Made by a program: the position numbers and the translations under genes
Shown here: positions 1 to 15,068 of the stretch, piece by piece
Layout of the letters: every line of letters begins with the position of its first letter
How positions within the stretch are numbered: the stretch's first letter is position 1
The notes under the pieces: generated by a model
What the model was told of the DNA's origin: nothing
Database searches by the model: none
The model's input: only the letters and a program-made list of their open reading frames with translations
Source: Augochlora pura
Taxonomy: Eukaryota > Arthropoda > Insecta > Hymenoptera > Halictidae
Length of the DNA: 64,000 nt
NCBI RefSeq assembly: GCF_028453695.1
Contig: NC_135772.1
Location: forward strand, 7,192,001-7,256,000
Direction: 5' to 3'

Positions 1-3000
1 TGCCTCTATTGTAATTTTCGAAAATTATTTTTGATACATCTAATTCGATCCTTCTTTTACACGCAAAATAGAATAAACTATATCTTATTCTAACGGAATT
101 AAAAAATTGATAAATTATTTGATTATAATAATTATTCGACTGAATAAACATTCTTGAAAATGCTATTTAAATTTATGATGATAGATCTTATGACTGTCTC
201 TAATGTTTAAGAACAAAATTTGCTCTGTACTTCGAAGTTTAAGTTTCTTCGTGTCTCTAACTATAACGGACCGGCGTTTTCTGTTTTTACTTTTGCTCGT
301 AATCTGAGCTGTGTTAAAGTAATATGGAACTAACGGGAAGTCATTCTTTCTGTTGCCTCCTAAACTCGGAAGCTCCTTGTTTTGTCATTAATGTTATTAC
401 AATCATACTTCTATTTACAGTTCTTTCTTACGTTATCCAGTTTTCATGGGAATTCATTTTACTGTAACAATTGCTTTCTCGTTCTCATATCCCACGAAAA
501 TTATCTTTGGAGATCGTTCAATGTTTTCCACGTCGAACAGAGTACATTATCGTAAACCGGTAATTCAAGTAAAGGGACCACGAAAACTTCATTAACGTTA
601 GATATTTAATGGGTTTTATCAGTAATCATCCGAATTTTAAATAGAACATTCGTGCGGTTATAAGAGCGATGATTGACCTGTCACAAGGCGCAATTATCTG
701 CAGTGTTACTCGTGAAATTAATTTTAGATTGAACAGCAATATCGGCCGGTACAAGTGCGGGGAAACGTGAAGTCCAGCGAAAGACAATGGATGAGCGTTC
801 ATTATTTTATATTATGCAAATACACATTACAATATGCAACAGATTTGCATTAGAATTTCCGTACAGTAACTAAAATACGTAGATAATAATGACACTGCGA
901 TAAATAAAATCACCCGAACTATGTCTTCAATTTGTTGCAATCCGTTATAAATAATAAATAGTTTTATGAGACTAATCAGGAAGAGTAACATTTTTTAACG
1001 ATTTCTCCCAATGCCATTTTATAAATTGAACTACAATATATTCATTTTTCTTCTGTTTTGAAACTACTTATCGTGTGAAGAATATGTTCTCCATTGCAGC
1101 TCGAACAGACATTTAGGTGGTCCTCCTTAAATCTACATTTTAATGTATGCTTACAGCGCGGTTTTGTAGAATACGGCTGAAAACATTGAACTTTGAACTT
1201 TTCGCGATGATCCGATGCCACTGTAATTTCACAGCGAAGACATAGGATCCATAATGTGAAATCGAATGGTTCATTAATCTTGGCGAAGATAGAGTGAAAG
1301 GATCAGTGGTCTAAGTGAACGGAAATCTGATCAACGACTCTCGATATTCGTATGCAGCAGTTTGCCCCTTAACCGTAGCCACGTGTCACCTATGAAGGAC
1401 TGCGAGATTATCATTCTAGATTGCACATCGTTGGATCGCGTGCTATTACATGGTGAACGTCAATTGAACGTAACGAACAGAGGAATACGATTTCACGCGT
1501 TTTACCAGGAGTATGCGCAATCTTAATAAAATAGACTCTTCGGAATAGTTGATAAGGCGACGGGGAACGCTGCACTTGCATATTTCAGTCTCACTTTGAA
1601 TTGCTTAAGAGGTCATTTTTAACAAACTTTAGATGCGCATCCGCCTGCAGAATCTCGGTTTTTATTCATGTGACTAATGCAGCTTCGATGAACAGTTTAT
1701 CATTATTAGACTGCGGACATTCATGCATTTACAGCAGATTTTTAAATGGTAACGAAGCGTATAAATCATCAAGGGATGATCGGATTGTTTTATTTACGTG
1801 AACATTTTCAAGGATCATTTAAGTATATGTAAATTCCATAAATTATTCAACATACGTAGCAAAAATTAGAAATAAAAATTTCGACTTTTTGAAACGAGGA
1901 CACCATAAAATTCAAATTAAATGTTTGTTACAACATTTTTTATTAATCCTTTCTATTATTGCAGTTTTTCAGTATTGTGCTATGCTTTTTTCTGTTTATT
2001 AAAACGTTTTCATTATTGTTTCGCCGAATAAATGGTAATTGACGATAAAAGATGTGAAGGTGCATCACGGAAGAATCTGTGTCAATGATCTGGAAAATTC
2101 GTAAATTTTTACAATTATTGCTTTATCGTTTTATCGCAATATTTCTTGCGTTTGTAACCATATCGAACCGTAAAAGCATTGAGCCATTCAATTTCGTGTC
2201 GATTCGACAACGTTATAATTCCATCAAAGTGGACACAAAAGTAAAAATATGTACAATATTGCTGGTGCGAGGACGATGTATAGTCAAAGGAATGTTAGCT
2301 GCAACTTTTTAAAAATGTTTTGTAAGAGTAAAGGAAAAGTTAATTGCTACACTTACATTCTTTTCGTACCATTGCTGTTTCGTACCAGAATTTTAATAAA
2401 GTTTCATTTGAAATAACAGATAATTGTAAAATCGATGAAATTATGATGAAACATTTATATATGAAAATTGTGTGAAATTTCATGAGAAGAATGTAATTTT
2501 TAATGTTCCTCATAGGGTCGTATTGACCTGAATACGGTATCACGGTTAAAAATGGCGGTCAATATCGGAGTAGTAGTTTTTAATTTCTGCAGAACGTAGA
2601 GGATTATTTACCGATATCCGTCATATATCGCAAAAATTGTATTACTTTCAGTCATGCTAGTCCTTTAGTAGCTTTATTGCTCGAATGATTAATAAATGTT
2701 ACAAGAACGCATGGTGTACATACACCGTAAATGCATTTTTTGGACGTTTAAACAAAACCGTGTGCGAGCTCGAATAAAAATACGATTAACCTTTCTTAAT
2801 ACACATAATTCTCAAGTCCAATCTCCTGTAAAACTGGTGCTGGATTAATAGAGATGGATATAGCAGAAGTTGGGATAAATGAACCGGTAATAAACTGGTT
2901 AAGAAATAGCGATCGATATTCTGCATTTCTCCACGATTGAATCTGAAATATTTGAGTTCCGTGTCACGTAATGCTCTCGAAGTAATGCTGGCACACGTAT

Positions 3001-6000
3001 CGTTCTTCCGTCTTGATTGCGTTCACGGGGAAGCGTCGAAAATCAGTTTGGCGATGCTGGGCAGGAAGAAAGTGCATAACATTTCCCTAATGTAGCTCGA
3101 AATTCCATTGCAACTAGCGAACATAATACGAATAGCAGAACTATAGGTTCTACAATACTTGAAATGAACATTCGACCATAGATATCGTAGATGTCTCCAA
3201 TGAAACATTTACAGGTATCGTAGATTGACAATATAGTTGCGATTTGCGGTGGTGTGTGACATTTTAACGATTGACGCAGCGCCTTCCTTCTCAATCTCAC
3301 TTTTACGCGACTAGAACACTTGCACACAAACATTATATTTTTATACGAAAAATTCGGCTTCTCTTACGAATGATTTCAACGGATTGAATAAATAAGACTG
3401 TGGGAAATATTATTGGAAATATTTTTTTAAAGCAGTAGATTGACGAAATATTTGATTTTCTATAGTAACAATTTAATACTAATAGTGTACTGACTTCTGC
3501 TGAAATCTGAACTATAATTTACTCTTAAACTTGTATATTGTAGATACATAAATATCCATGGTGTAACCATAATCCTAGTTTTGAGATACTGAGATGTTGA
3601 AATGTTAGAAAAATACAACGAAAGCTGATTGATTTCTTAAACATCTCGTTATTGTAACTTTGAGTAACTTCGTAGAGAGAATAGATTGAATGAGAAATAG
3701 GCAATATGGAAAATATTAGACATCGATAGCAGAAACATGTGTTATCTCGCTAACGAGTATACGCTTTTTGAGCTACTGCAACGGTTAGGAATCAGCACGT
3801 ATGATTGGGTCTGAATGGTTGAAAAATCGTTCGTGCAGACAGTTCATTGGATTACGTTCGTTTAATTTTACGCTATGTCCACCGCACCACGAAAAGAAAA
3901 ATAGAACCAATTGTATTTATTCACAATGCCGATGAAACGGTTTTTTGTCTGATGATATTTGTATTTCGTGCAGAATCCGAAAACAAAATATGTTCGACAA
4001 TGCATCCGTGCAAATAGTAGCAATTAAAATTTTGGTTGTGTTTACTGGTCCTAAAAAGTAACTGCTCCGAAAACATTGTATTGTAATCAATACTGAAACA
4101 GGCCAGTATAAATTAAATTTGGTTCAACAAATTAATCGATTTGCAGATTACTATAAAGAATAATAAAGAATAACATTTCGAAATAGAGGAATCTTCTAAA
4201 AACAACATTTAGTAACATCAATCATCAATCTCTTCAAATTTTTCAACAGAAGCGAAAATTTTCAGAAAATTCCACAGTGTAAGAAATCTATTTGTACCTT
4301 CTTAAGTATTTCAGTTATGCACAAGAACACAAATTATCTGTAGACTTATAAGATGAATAAAAGAAACGACATAGGAAATTCAATACACCTTTGCTGCCGA
4401 TCATAGAAGAAACCTATCAATAATGATGTGTGTTTAAATAATACAACATGACGTGTACGCCAGCCCATTGTTTCCGTAATAAACTCAACATATCAGCACA
4501 CCTCTGCGAAATTATTGAAGCCGTTCCTTGTTTAATAGGCTCGTGTTGCACAATTCATTCCTGAACAATTCTATGTGGTAAGAACAATCTATCTCACCAA
4601 ATGTACCGATGTGCGCCGTACTATATTTGCTCCCACCAAATACAAATGTTACGCAGCCTCTATGTGCTACAACAAGAACTAATAATTAATTAAACTGTCT
4701 GTATTAGCAGCTAAAATAGCTAAGCTGTTATTTATTTGCAACATGCGCTACTAAACAATTTTAGATCTATTGCATTTATCTTTTGAAACAATATTTTACC
4801 GTAATTATAATATGAACAACAACAACAATAATAATAATAATAATTTCTGTCATTGTTTAACGCTTTGACTGTTCTGCCAACTAACTTAAAAATTTTATAT
4901 AATTGAAATATTTTATTCGATCAAAGTAAAATCCCAATAAAATTAGAGAAATGTGGTAGATTAGTGTAACTAATATTTTAATTTTCAAATCTGAGCAAGT
5001 GACTCAAAATGTTGAAAGACGACTTAGAGATTGCCTCACCAAAATTGCTACTACCGTTGTGAAAATTTAGAATCGCAGTTAAAAATCTGTTTACATCGAA
5101 GTGTTCGATAGGAAGAGAAAGAGTTCCAGACGATGTAGCAAACAAACAGTTTTCGAGGAAACGTTGATAAAGTTTTGACAACAGTTCGCGCAGATGTGTG
5201 CACGCCTACTACTACCACAACTGTCACTGTTGCCATTCCGCTATATCTTACTACCAAAGCGGGTTTGTTCGGAAACGATAATAGTGTCCGCGCACCGACA
5301 CGACACATTTCGTGGGGGACAAGGAACTGCGCAAGGTGCCATCGCTTGAAAACAAGTCCGGGCCAAGTAATTCTTGTTTTCCTACCTAACCAAATTTCAA
5401 GTCTTCTCTGGCAGATTATAAAAAGCAAGTTGTGTATGAAACCAGCGAATTTTCGAGCGTAAGATATCGCGAAAGTTATCGAACCTGCAAAGCTCATTAA
5501 TTTACAATATTTAGTGCACGGCTCGTTGAAGCCGCCGAGAACTGTTTTGGTACTAAATTCAACAATAATATTTTTACTCTCCAACTACTTTATGCATACA
5601 CGATTTCCCTTCTGCTTTTTACCCAGCCGTATACTTCGTTTGCGCTGTGAAAAATTCTTGCCTATCTTCCGTGTTTTCTTCACCCACTGTATATGCACTT
5701 TTGCAACCTAGTTTTTCTTTTCGTTGATTTTAGATTTAACACGAGGCTTTCGATTCCGATCACGGGCAGACGATTTTTAAAAAGTTGTTACTTTACGTTG
5801 CTTTCAGCTTTTAGAAAAATTATTCTTAAAAGCGTTTTGCACCTTTGCTCTTTTTTATTTTCGTATACACATTTTAATTTATTAATAAGATATCGAACAG
5901 CCGAGGGATTCATCGTGGGATTTACTTGTAGAAAGCAAAATAATATTTTTAAAGGCATTTATATCTCTAACCGATCGAAAAAAATGAAACATAATTCTTG

Positions 6001-9000
6001 CTAAAACTTGTCCCAAGAAAGACGCACGTGACAGCTTTGATAGGAGATGATCAAATATCACAAGATTGGCGTGCGGGAATTATTATTTACTGTTTTATCG
6101 ATAACAAACGTCACGATTTAAACAAACTCGAGCAACTTCTTGTTGTAAATCTAACCAGGATGTGTATTAACGTGGCAACTCGTGCACTAGAAAACAGTCT
6201 TTCGCTATGCATGGTTTGATGCATCATAAAGTACAAAACCAGCGGTTCCCGGCAAAGTTAAATTATGTTTCTTACAAAATTAGCTCAGTACAAAACTGTT
6301 CAGATTATGTAAAATGCACGATAAGAACGTTTTCCGAAGTGGATTCCACGCGAGGAACTTAAATTAGATCGAACTTATAGCGAATTGAATGCTTCGTTTC
6401 AGTGCCGGTTACAGCATTCTGAACAACTTTTAACTGAAAATCACTATGCTGAATGAATTTCATATCGAAATCTTTTCATCTTATAAAACTATTTTTGTAA
6501 GAGTAAATGCTCAGTGAGTTTCTTAGAAAATAGTTTCACAGTGATTTCAATTATAAAATGCATATTAACGAATTGAATAATTCGGTTCTCAACTTTTGTG
6601 AATGTGCAATATATCTCACGAACTGTTGATGTTCAATAATTTTACATATTCTATCAAGAAAAAATACAAACAAAAGCAAAGATCTGCTTTCGGACTAAAT
6701 TAACCTGCATACTAATAAATTACTAGACCACAGAATTTTATACAAAATAAAAAATATTCCTTGAACAAAGTTATTGAGTTGACATTAGAACACCAACACT
6801 TCTATATTTAAATATTTCACCGTTTTATAAATATTCCATGCAGTCTAATTACTACATATCAGTATCTATAATACAATTAACCTTTCAGCAGTGCTATAGG
6901 AGAATCTCAACCATCGATACAAGCAAGAAAGTTCAAATGATAAAATTTGACCATCCTCGTATTCAAAAACAAGTCGCTCGTAAATCATGAAATGCTGGTC
7001 GCGTTGTTTATACATCACATATATTTAAATATTGTATATAATATAGACAGATGCGCATATTGTGTGCATAAAATATCGAATCCTGGCCGGTCGTAAACAG
7101 CTTTAAATTTTTCCGCAGCGACTCATGGATTATAATTCACCGACTGCGCAATCTTGCGTTCGGTAAATAAGTTTCGCGGGGATTTACGGTAACTCTATGT
7201 AACGAATCTGTATTTTTCATGGGATCGCCGCGATCTCCACGAACAAAGCGACCGCTTCGCGTTATGGCACCTCGGCCAATACTTCATATTCGCGGCATTA
7301 TCTCGTTTTAGTCGTGCTCGCGCGAAAGCCGCGACGAAACCCTCTCTCGTTGGTATCATTTATCGGCAGGCTTTATGATGTCACGAGCGAATCTAGTTTA
7401 TCGTCGACACAAATATTGGCCGCAACCAGACCGCCGGAATGTATCGTATTCAAATTCGTAAACAACGTCGGTTTCCCAAAGGATGGATCGGTTTTACTCG
7501 ATCGAAAAGATGCGAGGTAACACGGAGGAAGATGTCCGAGGGCTTTTATTATATAGGAGAATCGTGGTTATTCGATCTAACCAGGAAAGGTTTAGATAAG
7601 ATACTAGATTTCTTTTAATTTGTGCGATAAATAATTGTAGCTATTTAGATGTGAAATGTAATCGGATTATGGAGAATTGTAATAATGTGTTTGCATATCC
7701 TCTGTGTACTATGATAAGCTTTGCGAGATCTTGCACGCCAAAAATAAATTCGGATATGTATAAAGGAAATTAATTTTAGTCGATGCTTAAGATAACAATG
7801 TTTATATCAATATTGATACATTGTGCCATGTAATAAGCCATATTATGAAGGTACGGCAGTGCAGTTTGTTGAATTTGACTTGAACTTGATTATTTTACAA
7901 AAATACAAAAAATTATGGTTCAGTTGAAAAAAAAACATCGATGCTTTCAGCTCTGAGAAGATGAGCTCTTTAAACAAATTGTTTACAACTGCTGTATATA
8001 AACACATCAAAAGAATTAATTAAATTATGTGAGAAACTGTTGAAAAGAGTGTCGAGTCTTGTACTTCTTATCTTTTCAATTTTTATATCATTAGAAAAAT
8101 TACTTTCATTTGATGAAATTTTCAAGGTAGCTACACTGTAAGTCAAAGATTGAAAGTTGAAGATACTGTCATATTTGCATAAACTTATTAAAATTATTAA
8201 CAAAAGGAGTAATTCTCTATTAAATCATTGTTTCTCTAAATATTGGTGGGAGGGAGCAATTCGACGAATAATTGCAACGTACTACAGGTTGGCTGGTATC
8301 GAATTAAAATCTCGTAATCCAAATCGCTTATAGTAGTTCCTCCATTATATTATAGTTTGAAGTAATTATTAAAAGCTCATTATCTTATAATCTCTTTTGT
8401 TGCTTTAATTTCCTCATTAACTACAACGCAATTTCGACCTCGCAACGACACACTTTCCTCTCTCGGGAAGAGAACGCAACTTATGTTCCGAGCGAAATAC
8501 GTGCCCCACGTTTTCTGGACTTCCGTTGGCCGTTCCTCGATGGAAAACTCGTCGAGAGGTGGTTAATTTTCTGTAAAGCTGCCATTACGTTTAAATTCGT
8601 TTCCCAAAGCTCGTTAACATTAAAGATAATACATTACGAATTCACGGTCATCTCGCTTAACAAATTTCAACCTCGGCAAATTTTAAACTGAAATTTTCTG
8701 GAACAAATCTAATCAGATTTTCATTTCCAAGAAAATTTCGAAACGAATTTAACGTTTTTACTTAAGACAGAGTTTATCTGTTCGCTAATTGCTTGTAATA
8801 CGCTTGCGATATTTCGCGGTTTGCGTAAATAAATTATAGATCAAAACCTTTGTTTCAATACTGTAAAATCAGGAAAGCTCAGAAAGTGTCTAATGTTGCC
8901 CTCAATAGAATTTTTTGTATCTATAAAAGGATAATTGGACAAAATAAATGCATTGACATCGTGAAATAAGGTGATTGTATAGAAAAGAGCTTTACAAATG

Positions 9001-12000
9001 AAATGAGTTTGCATTCCATTTCTCCGATTGTTCAATCTGACGTAACGTCGACGTAATAATAATAAAAGCCAATTGCAATAGGAATCAAATCAATTTCTCT
9101 GAATTTAAACAACGTTTTCCAATGCGAGACTTAAAATCAGTTCTGTTAATATGTATGGTTCAATTTGGTCGATCGGTTGATGGTAAACGTACAAATGTAC
9201 TACCGTAGCTGAAAAGGTGGTACAATTTCTATCAAGGAATCATGGGAATACTCCATTCGTTTCGTCCGAGCTGTACGCTTCAAGTCCCCACTTGAGACCA
9301 CAGGGTCTCCCGAAACCCACTTCTATCGGTAAACAAGAAGAACAATAAACTAATCGACGCGAGGAACAATGGGATCGCCCGTTCCATCTAATCACGTCTT
9401 TTGTTTAGGGCGTAACTTAATCAATAATTACCAAAAGCATGGAGTAAAAGAAGATGGGAAAAGCTAGGGGGAGACACGAAGGAACAAGAGGTTGACGGGA
9501 GTCAAGAGGCGTTGTTTGTTTACAATTGGTCAGGCTCGAGTCCCTCGTTTCCTAGAAACTGGAATTAATAGGGAGGCATCACTTCGGCCAATAAGGGAAA
9601 CACGTTTACCCTGCTTCTGCAAGAGCGTTAACATGGGTGGGTTGGTGAGAATCGGTCATTATACATTTATCATACACTTTTCTCTTTGTCACCTTTTGAG
9701 TAATGGTCGGTATATTTCTAGTATGTAGTATTTATTTAGAAAATGCGCGTCGTAAACTGGGCTAATTAAAAAATTGGAATAGTGAATTCGATTGAACATA
9801 ATACACGTACATGATGTATCGGCAACAATCAGAAGTACGTATACTTCTACGACGTTTGAGAGGCATGTAGTTCTAGCTGGTGAACTATCAACTTCACTAT
9901 TATCTTCACTCTGAAGTCAATCTAGAACGATAGAATTAAGAAGCGCAGCGAGAAACGAGCTGCTCTTTAGGATTACGTAGCAGCATTTTTAGTTCAGAAT
10001 TAAACAAAATCTTCCATTTACATCGACATTGCATGCCATTCAAGATATAACCTCGTTTACAAGATTAAAAGCATAATATTAATTAAGTATTTTGCCTAGG
10101 ACTTGAATGAAAATAATATATCCACTTATCTACGGTACTAAATTTATTGATCATTAATGACGTTGCTTTGATTATTGAAAACATTCGATTACGTACTTTT
10201 TTGTGTGATTCCGAGTACGTCTATTATTTTAAGGGTCATCTTATTTACCCGAGGTACCGTAATTTTACTTAATTAAAGTTGTCGTCGGCGGAGAAACCTC
10301 AAAGTCAAATATAGGAAATGAAATCCAAGTAGAAAGAAATCAAACAAGATAGAAAATGCTAATTAAAGAAGTTCTCACAGGTCACAAGCCTTAGAACTAG
10401 AGTAAACCAGTGTCGTAGTCATTTTTTTCAAATGCAGTTTCACTGGCAATCGTTACTGGTTGCAATCTGCTTCTTATGGTTTCGGAATAAAAACACTGAG
10501 AGTCTCATTCGGATTTTAGCGTTGCCACTTAAGTTAATGAAAAATGGCTCTCTCGCTCCTCTTAAATGAAACAGATATTCGTCCGCAGTTCAATGATCTA
10601 CAACGTGCTTTCAATTTAAGCACTTTCGAAACGCCATTCTTGCCGCGGTAAATTACTCGAGATCGAGTAGTAATATGAAGATCCCCATTGTGGACTCCTA
10701 TTGCAACGTCGTTTCCCCTTTGCCCTGTTGTACATTCTCTTCCTCTTTATCGTTCAGTTTCTTTTCCATCCTTACATGTATCCTCCGGACGGCTTTCCTT
10801 CTCAATGATGCAGCTGGGTAATTATCGAACTCCGTAGATCATTTAGGTGATTAGAGAAGGAAATGGATGTGCTTTCATTTTCCCTTTAGACTTAATTGAA
10901 AGGGATGGCGCGTTTCTGGCACTACCGTAACAACCAGAAACCGTAGGGAACGATATAAATCGATCAACCACAGACTAACGTTGGAGAAAATTGTATTGCC
11001 AACTGCGCGGCCATTCTTTCTAGTCTGTCTCTTCTTTCAGTCTCTCTAGATCGCGGATCTTCGTACATTTTTCAATTTGTCGAATATATGAATCGTCGAC
11101 GAAAATATTGTTTCTCTTATGCACTATGATTTTTAAGACAGATTTCAATTTGAAGTTAACCAAAAATAGCTCTTTTATTACTTAGAATTTTGACGTTGCA
11201 GGTTTCCGAGGAAATGATTTGCTGCATTCAGTTAACAATTTCACTGATCAATGATAAAATGTGATATTTCCTAATACGAAGTTCTGCAGGGACACTCACC
11301 GACGTGCAAAACAATGAAAGCGAAATTGTTTGCAAGACAGTCGGCATTGTTTGTGTGATAATTGATAGTTTTAGCGACAGAAACGAAAAGCACAAATGAC
11401 AGGCTGAATAAATAAAGGAGAGTATATCATTACAGAGCGACACCAGAAATAATCACCTGTTTAAGTACTTTGTCAGCCGAAGCGACCGGTTCGTTTGATA
11501 GCGATGGAGAACAGAGGCATACGGCTCTCGTTAATTGATTCGTCCCTACTTATTTTAATTATCTAGGCGACACGCCCACCGCTGACCTGTCTACTTCAGC
11601 CACTTAATTTCCGTAACGTGAAAAGAAATTTCAACATGAATACTTCGAACAGATACGGCTTATGAGCTTATGTCTCTAACATTTTTGTATTCAAACTTCC
11701 TTTTACTCTCCCTCCATCAATGCCCAGTTTAGTCTTGCTTTTCTATTCTTGATACAAAGAATATTTGTCGATCGATTATTCATAACAATTCTGTATTACA
11801 GTTCTGAGGAATTTTAATTACTGAAACCAGCAGGCCACTTTTACACATAAAAACGAAACATACTGTTGAAAGCACACAAAAAATTTCTCAATAAACAAAT
11901 ACATATAATTACTTTTCTAATACATTTTCCAGTAATAATAAGACTGATTCAAACATTTTTATTCCTTTAAGGTAGGAGAATATGGAAATTGATTTTTAAA

Positions 12001-13254
12001 CACTCCTGCTGTAGTGATTTGACTACAATGAGGAGGTCGATCAGCATAATTGCAGTCTATCTCCGATCATGTATTTGCATACAAATAGATAACTATAATG
12101 ATTGATATACTTGAGTAGAATTAATCAAAGGACGATAACCACGGGACCGTGAATAACAACTGGACCTAATCTCTTGGTCGTCGAATTCAATTTAGCAATT
12201 TTTAATGACTCAATGCGCACACCGTCGGTTCCAACCATTATTCTGCTCTCATTCTAAAGAACTTCTTAAGAAAGTCTTCATCGGGTTTTATAACGCGGCA
12301 GGCTAACTCTTTTCACTACTTAATTCCGTCCGTACAATGATTTAAATGTTCTGCCAAACTTAACAAGCGAGTTAATTGAATGACTTTCTACTTCTCTGCC
12401 TTCTTGACTCGATATAAGTTATCGGCTTTAAGGAAGTTTTCATGGCGTTGTTAATTTTAAAGCACAGTCCGAGTTACTTGGTTCTTGAAGACAACGAGAG
12501 GACTATGTGTTTTTATCAACAATTTATCTGGATGAACAGATGTTCCAAGTCGCTTGAAATTTAAATGATACAATTTTTCAAAATAATGCAATGGACTTGT
12601 CTTCATCGAATGAAATCAAATAAAGAAAAGAAAGCATATTTTTTGTATTTTTTGTTTAAACTCTGCAGACTTCTGAGCAATTCAACAATTTTTTTGGAAC
12701 TTTTGAAGACCATTATATACGCAAATATGTATTACGTTGGATTTTTGGTTTGGGTTTTACAGGTGGTACGAACTCTTGACCAGTTGCACTACCCGTTCTA
12801 GAATTTCTTGTATAATGCAGACATATACGGTTGCGAGTTACCGAAACTCAAGCTGCTCAATATGTTATACTCATTTCGTAATGGTAAAACTTTGCTTTGT
12901 ATTCTAAATGATTGTTCCCACGAATAAGCTTCTTGCAAACAAAGAGGAAGTTGATTCGGTATTACAGTTCCAGTTCGGTCGCGATCATTGAATGATCCTC
13001 TTTGATTTGGAAGAAATATCGTGAAATTAGTGCATAATGATTTTTTTACAAACAGATGATTTTACGTCAGTCTTCGTATTGTAGTAGCTGTTATATCATT
13101 TTTAAATTATTAATGTACTGAGAAGAGTATTATACACCGTGATTAAATAACGTAATGTCGGGATAGGGTGCGGAAGCGTAATGCACAAGCGGTAAAAGTT
13201 CAATTAAACGTGTCATTAAAAATGACAGACACTTTGTGTTTGTATAAATTACTG
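1..13254. other. Gene-free AT-rich stretch
   Basis: I see no gene here. Open frames are short, have no recognisable domains, and lack paired splice signals. The longest (minus strand, 5051-5584, 177 codons) is low in recognisable content and includes a valine run made by a GT-rich patch. A trinucleotide microsatellite at 4815-4844 and a moderately GC-richer patch at about 7090-7520 are the only visible departures from background. Distant exons or regulatory elements cannot be excluded by eye. Confidence 0.5.
4815..4844. repeat. (AAC)n/(AAT)n trinucleotide microsatellite
   Basis: Four AAC units run directly into about six AAT units. This is a compound microsatellite, with no sign of coding use. 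Confidence 0.9.
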
Positions 13255-13322
13255 TCTCGATATAACCACTGTATCGCTATAATCACTGCATCGGCATAAT
13301 CACTGTATCGCTATAATCGTTG
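13255..13322. repeat. Minisatellite, four 17-bp units
   Basis: Four consecutive 17-bp units read TCTCGATATAACCACTG, TATCGCTATAATCACTG, CATCGGCATAATCACTG and TATCGCTATAATCGTTG. They differ from each other at only a few positions. The second and fourth are the most alike, which suggests duplication in steps. No gene overlaps. Confidence 0.9.
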
Positions 13323-13901
13323 TGACGTAATAATACGTTGAACTCTGTCTCGCGCTTCAACGTTCGTCACGTATAATTACGCGTCCACATTTGCTCTTCC
13401 TTTCTCACTCCCATGCGTTCTCTTTCCTTTGCACATTCATACCTCCTACTCACGCAATTTCATTTGCACCTTGCCTTTTGAAAACGATTCGGAAGACCAT
13501 CGCCTTCCCAGTTCGTTGTTTCTGTTCGGCGTGTTTATTGTGTGCAGGGCTTTCGGAGAAGCCTTCGTCATGTGATCGGTTCGGTCATTGACCCCTCCAC
13601 ATTAACAACAAGTATTTTCTAAAAAGAAAACAGGATTATATTAATGTGTTGTTCTCCGGACTAATGTGATACCATTTTACTGTCTTGATTGTGTTTTGAA
13701 GTAGCTTTGTTGGTTGCTTAATATTTCAGTAGATTACTATCACAATATTTTTGGAAATATGTTGTGAATCGTTTTGGAACCTGGAAAGAAACGAATAGAA
13801 TAATTGTTTCATACGCATGAAATTGAGATGAAGAAGTCTATTCAACGGACAACCATAGAGAAGGTACGTACACGTACCGCGTAGCAATGCTTGTCAAGAT
13901 G

Positions 13902-13998
13902 TCGCTTAATTAACTCAACAGACTATCTTAAGCTTGTACCAAGAAGTTCTGTCACATGCGGCTTAGCTTCCACGTCTGGTACTAATGGATTGTTGTTT
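13902..13998 (+). repeat. Dispersed repeat, copy 1
   Basis: This segment aligns by eye, almost without gaps, to 27390-27486 in the same orientation. Shared blocks include TTAACTCAACA near the start, TAAGCTT, CATGCGG in the middle and GATTGTTGTTT at the end. The second copy leads into a transposon-like terminus, so both are probably fragments of one non-autonomous element. The family is not identified. Confidence 0.65.
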
Positions 13999-14002
13999 GT
14001 TT

Positions 14003-15063
14003 TGTTCCTACGGGTACGTTTTATCTAGAAAACATTTTAGCGAAATGGAAAATGTTAAGAAGTACGTCGATCGCCTCATCACTTTAAAATTGTTATCAAC
14101 ATTCGTAATGTAATCGACTAGATTGTGAAAAAAACAGTGCAAATGAATTTTTAAACAGCTGTAAGAATGAAGGTAAAAACACCCTAACTTTATAAGTTTG
14201 CAAATCATTCGCAACTCAAAAGTATTTTCTCCTTCCCTTTTCGGAATTTGTTATAGCATAATTCAATTATATTCTCATATGTGAATATACAATTCATTTC
14301 ACTTACATATTAATTGTAGTATTATTCTCAAGTAGAATCCAAATCAGCAAAAATTAATATTAGATTGAAGACCACAAAGGATTAATGAATCAAAGACGTA
14401 GTTGCCAGATAGCTATCCGTCAGCGAATCCCTTTCGGGTCTATTGAAAAATTCAAGATTAAAAGCCCGGACTACATTTTGCTATTTACGATCAGCCAGAA
14501 AGTTTCATGCCGGTCGGTTTCCACTGGTTTATTTTCTACGTGAAAGTTATGGCACCGGTGGAAATACGGGGCGCATCACCGGATGTCACAAGCAACTGCA
14601 ACACGTTATCGAATCTGTGCCTAAAAAATTCACTCGCTGCGAATTAAAAATAGAATCTTTCTCGACGGCGCTTTTACGCGGAAACGATTCGAAAAACGTG
14701 CATGCGACGAACTCGTGCAAACTTCACCAGCTGCCTCCAACTTTATTTCAGAGCTTGCCTGAAAACTCAATTTCCACCGCGGTGCGTCCAACTTTGTTGC
14801 ATTAATTTTGTTCAATTACGAATTGAAGATGTCGTGTACACGGCGGGTCACGTGACTTATGTACCCCGAATAACATTTAGATTGTAGATTTTATAAAATA
14901 TTGTTATATACGAAGTTGATGCAATGTCATTTGCTCCCTTTGAAACCATGCACCTTTGGTATTTAACAATTTTTCATGAAACTCACAATTTGTAAGTTAT
15001 TCAGAATATGTGTATAACCCTTTGAGCTTTATTTCGCATTTACAGTTTTATCTTTTACCATGA
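14003..15063. other. No gene seen
   Basis: The stretch contains a 120-codon open frame (14443-14805, plus) with overlapping frames on both strands, caused by a somewhat GC-richer patch. There is no domain, splice signal pair or homology that I recognise. I treat it as non-coding. Confidence 0.45.
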
Positions 15064-15068
15064 GGAAT

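Noticed and set aside
5051..5584. A 177-codon minus-strand frame
   Set aside because: No start context, domain or splice support; it contains a valine run from a GT-rich patch and overlaps frames on the other strand.
5670..5700. TTCACCCACTGTATA, resembling the right end of the Tc1 element at 17226
   Set aside because: Only the CACCCACTGTA core matches; the inner sequence does not, and no partner end was found.
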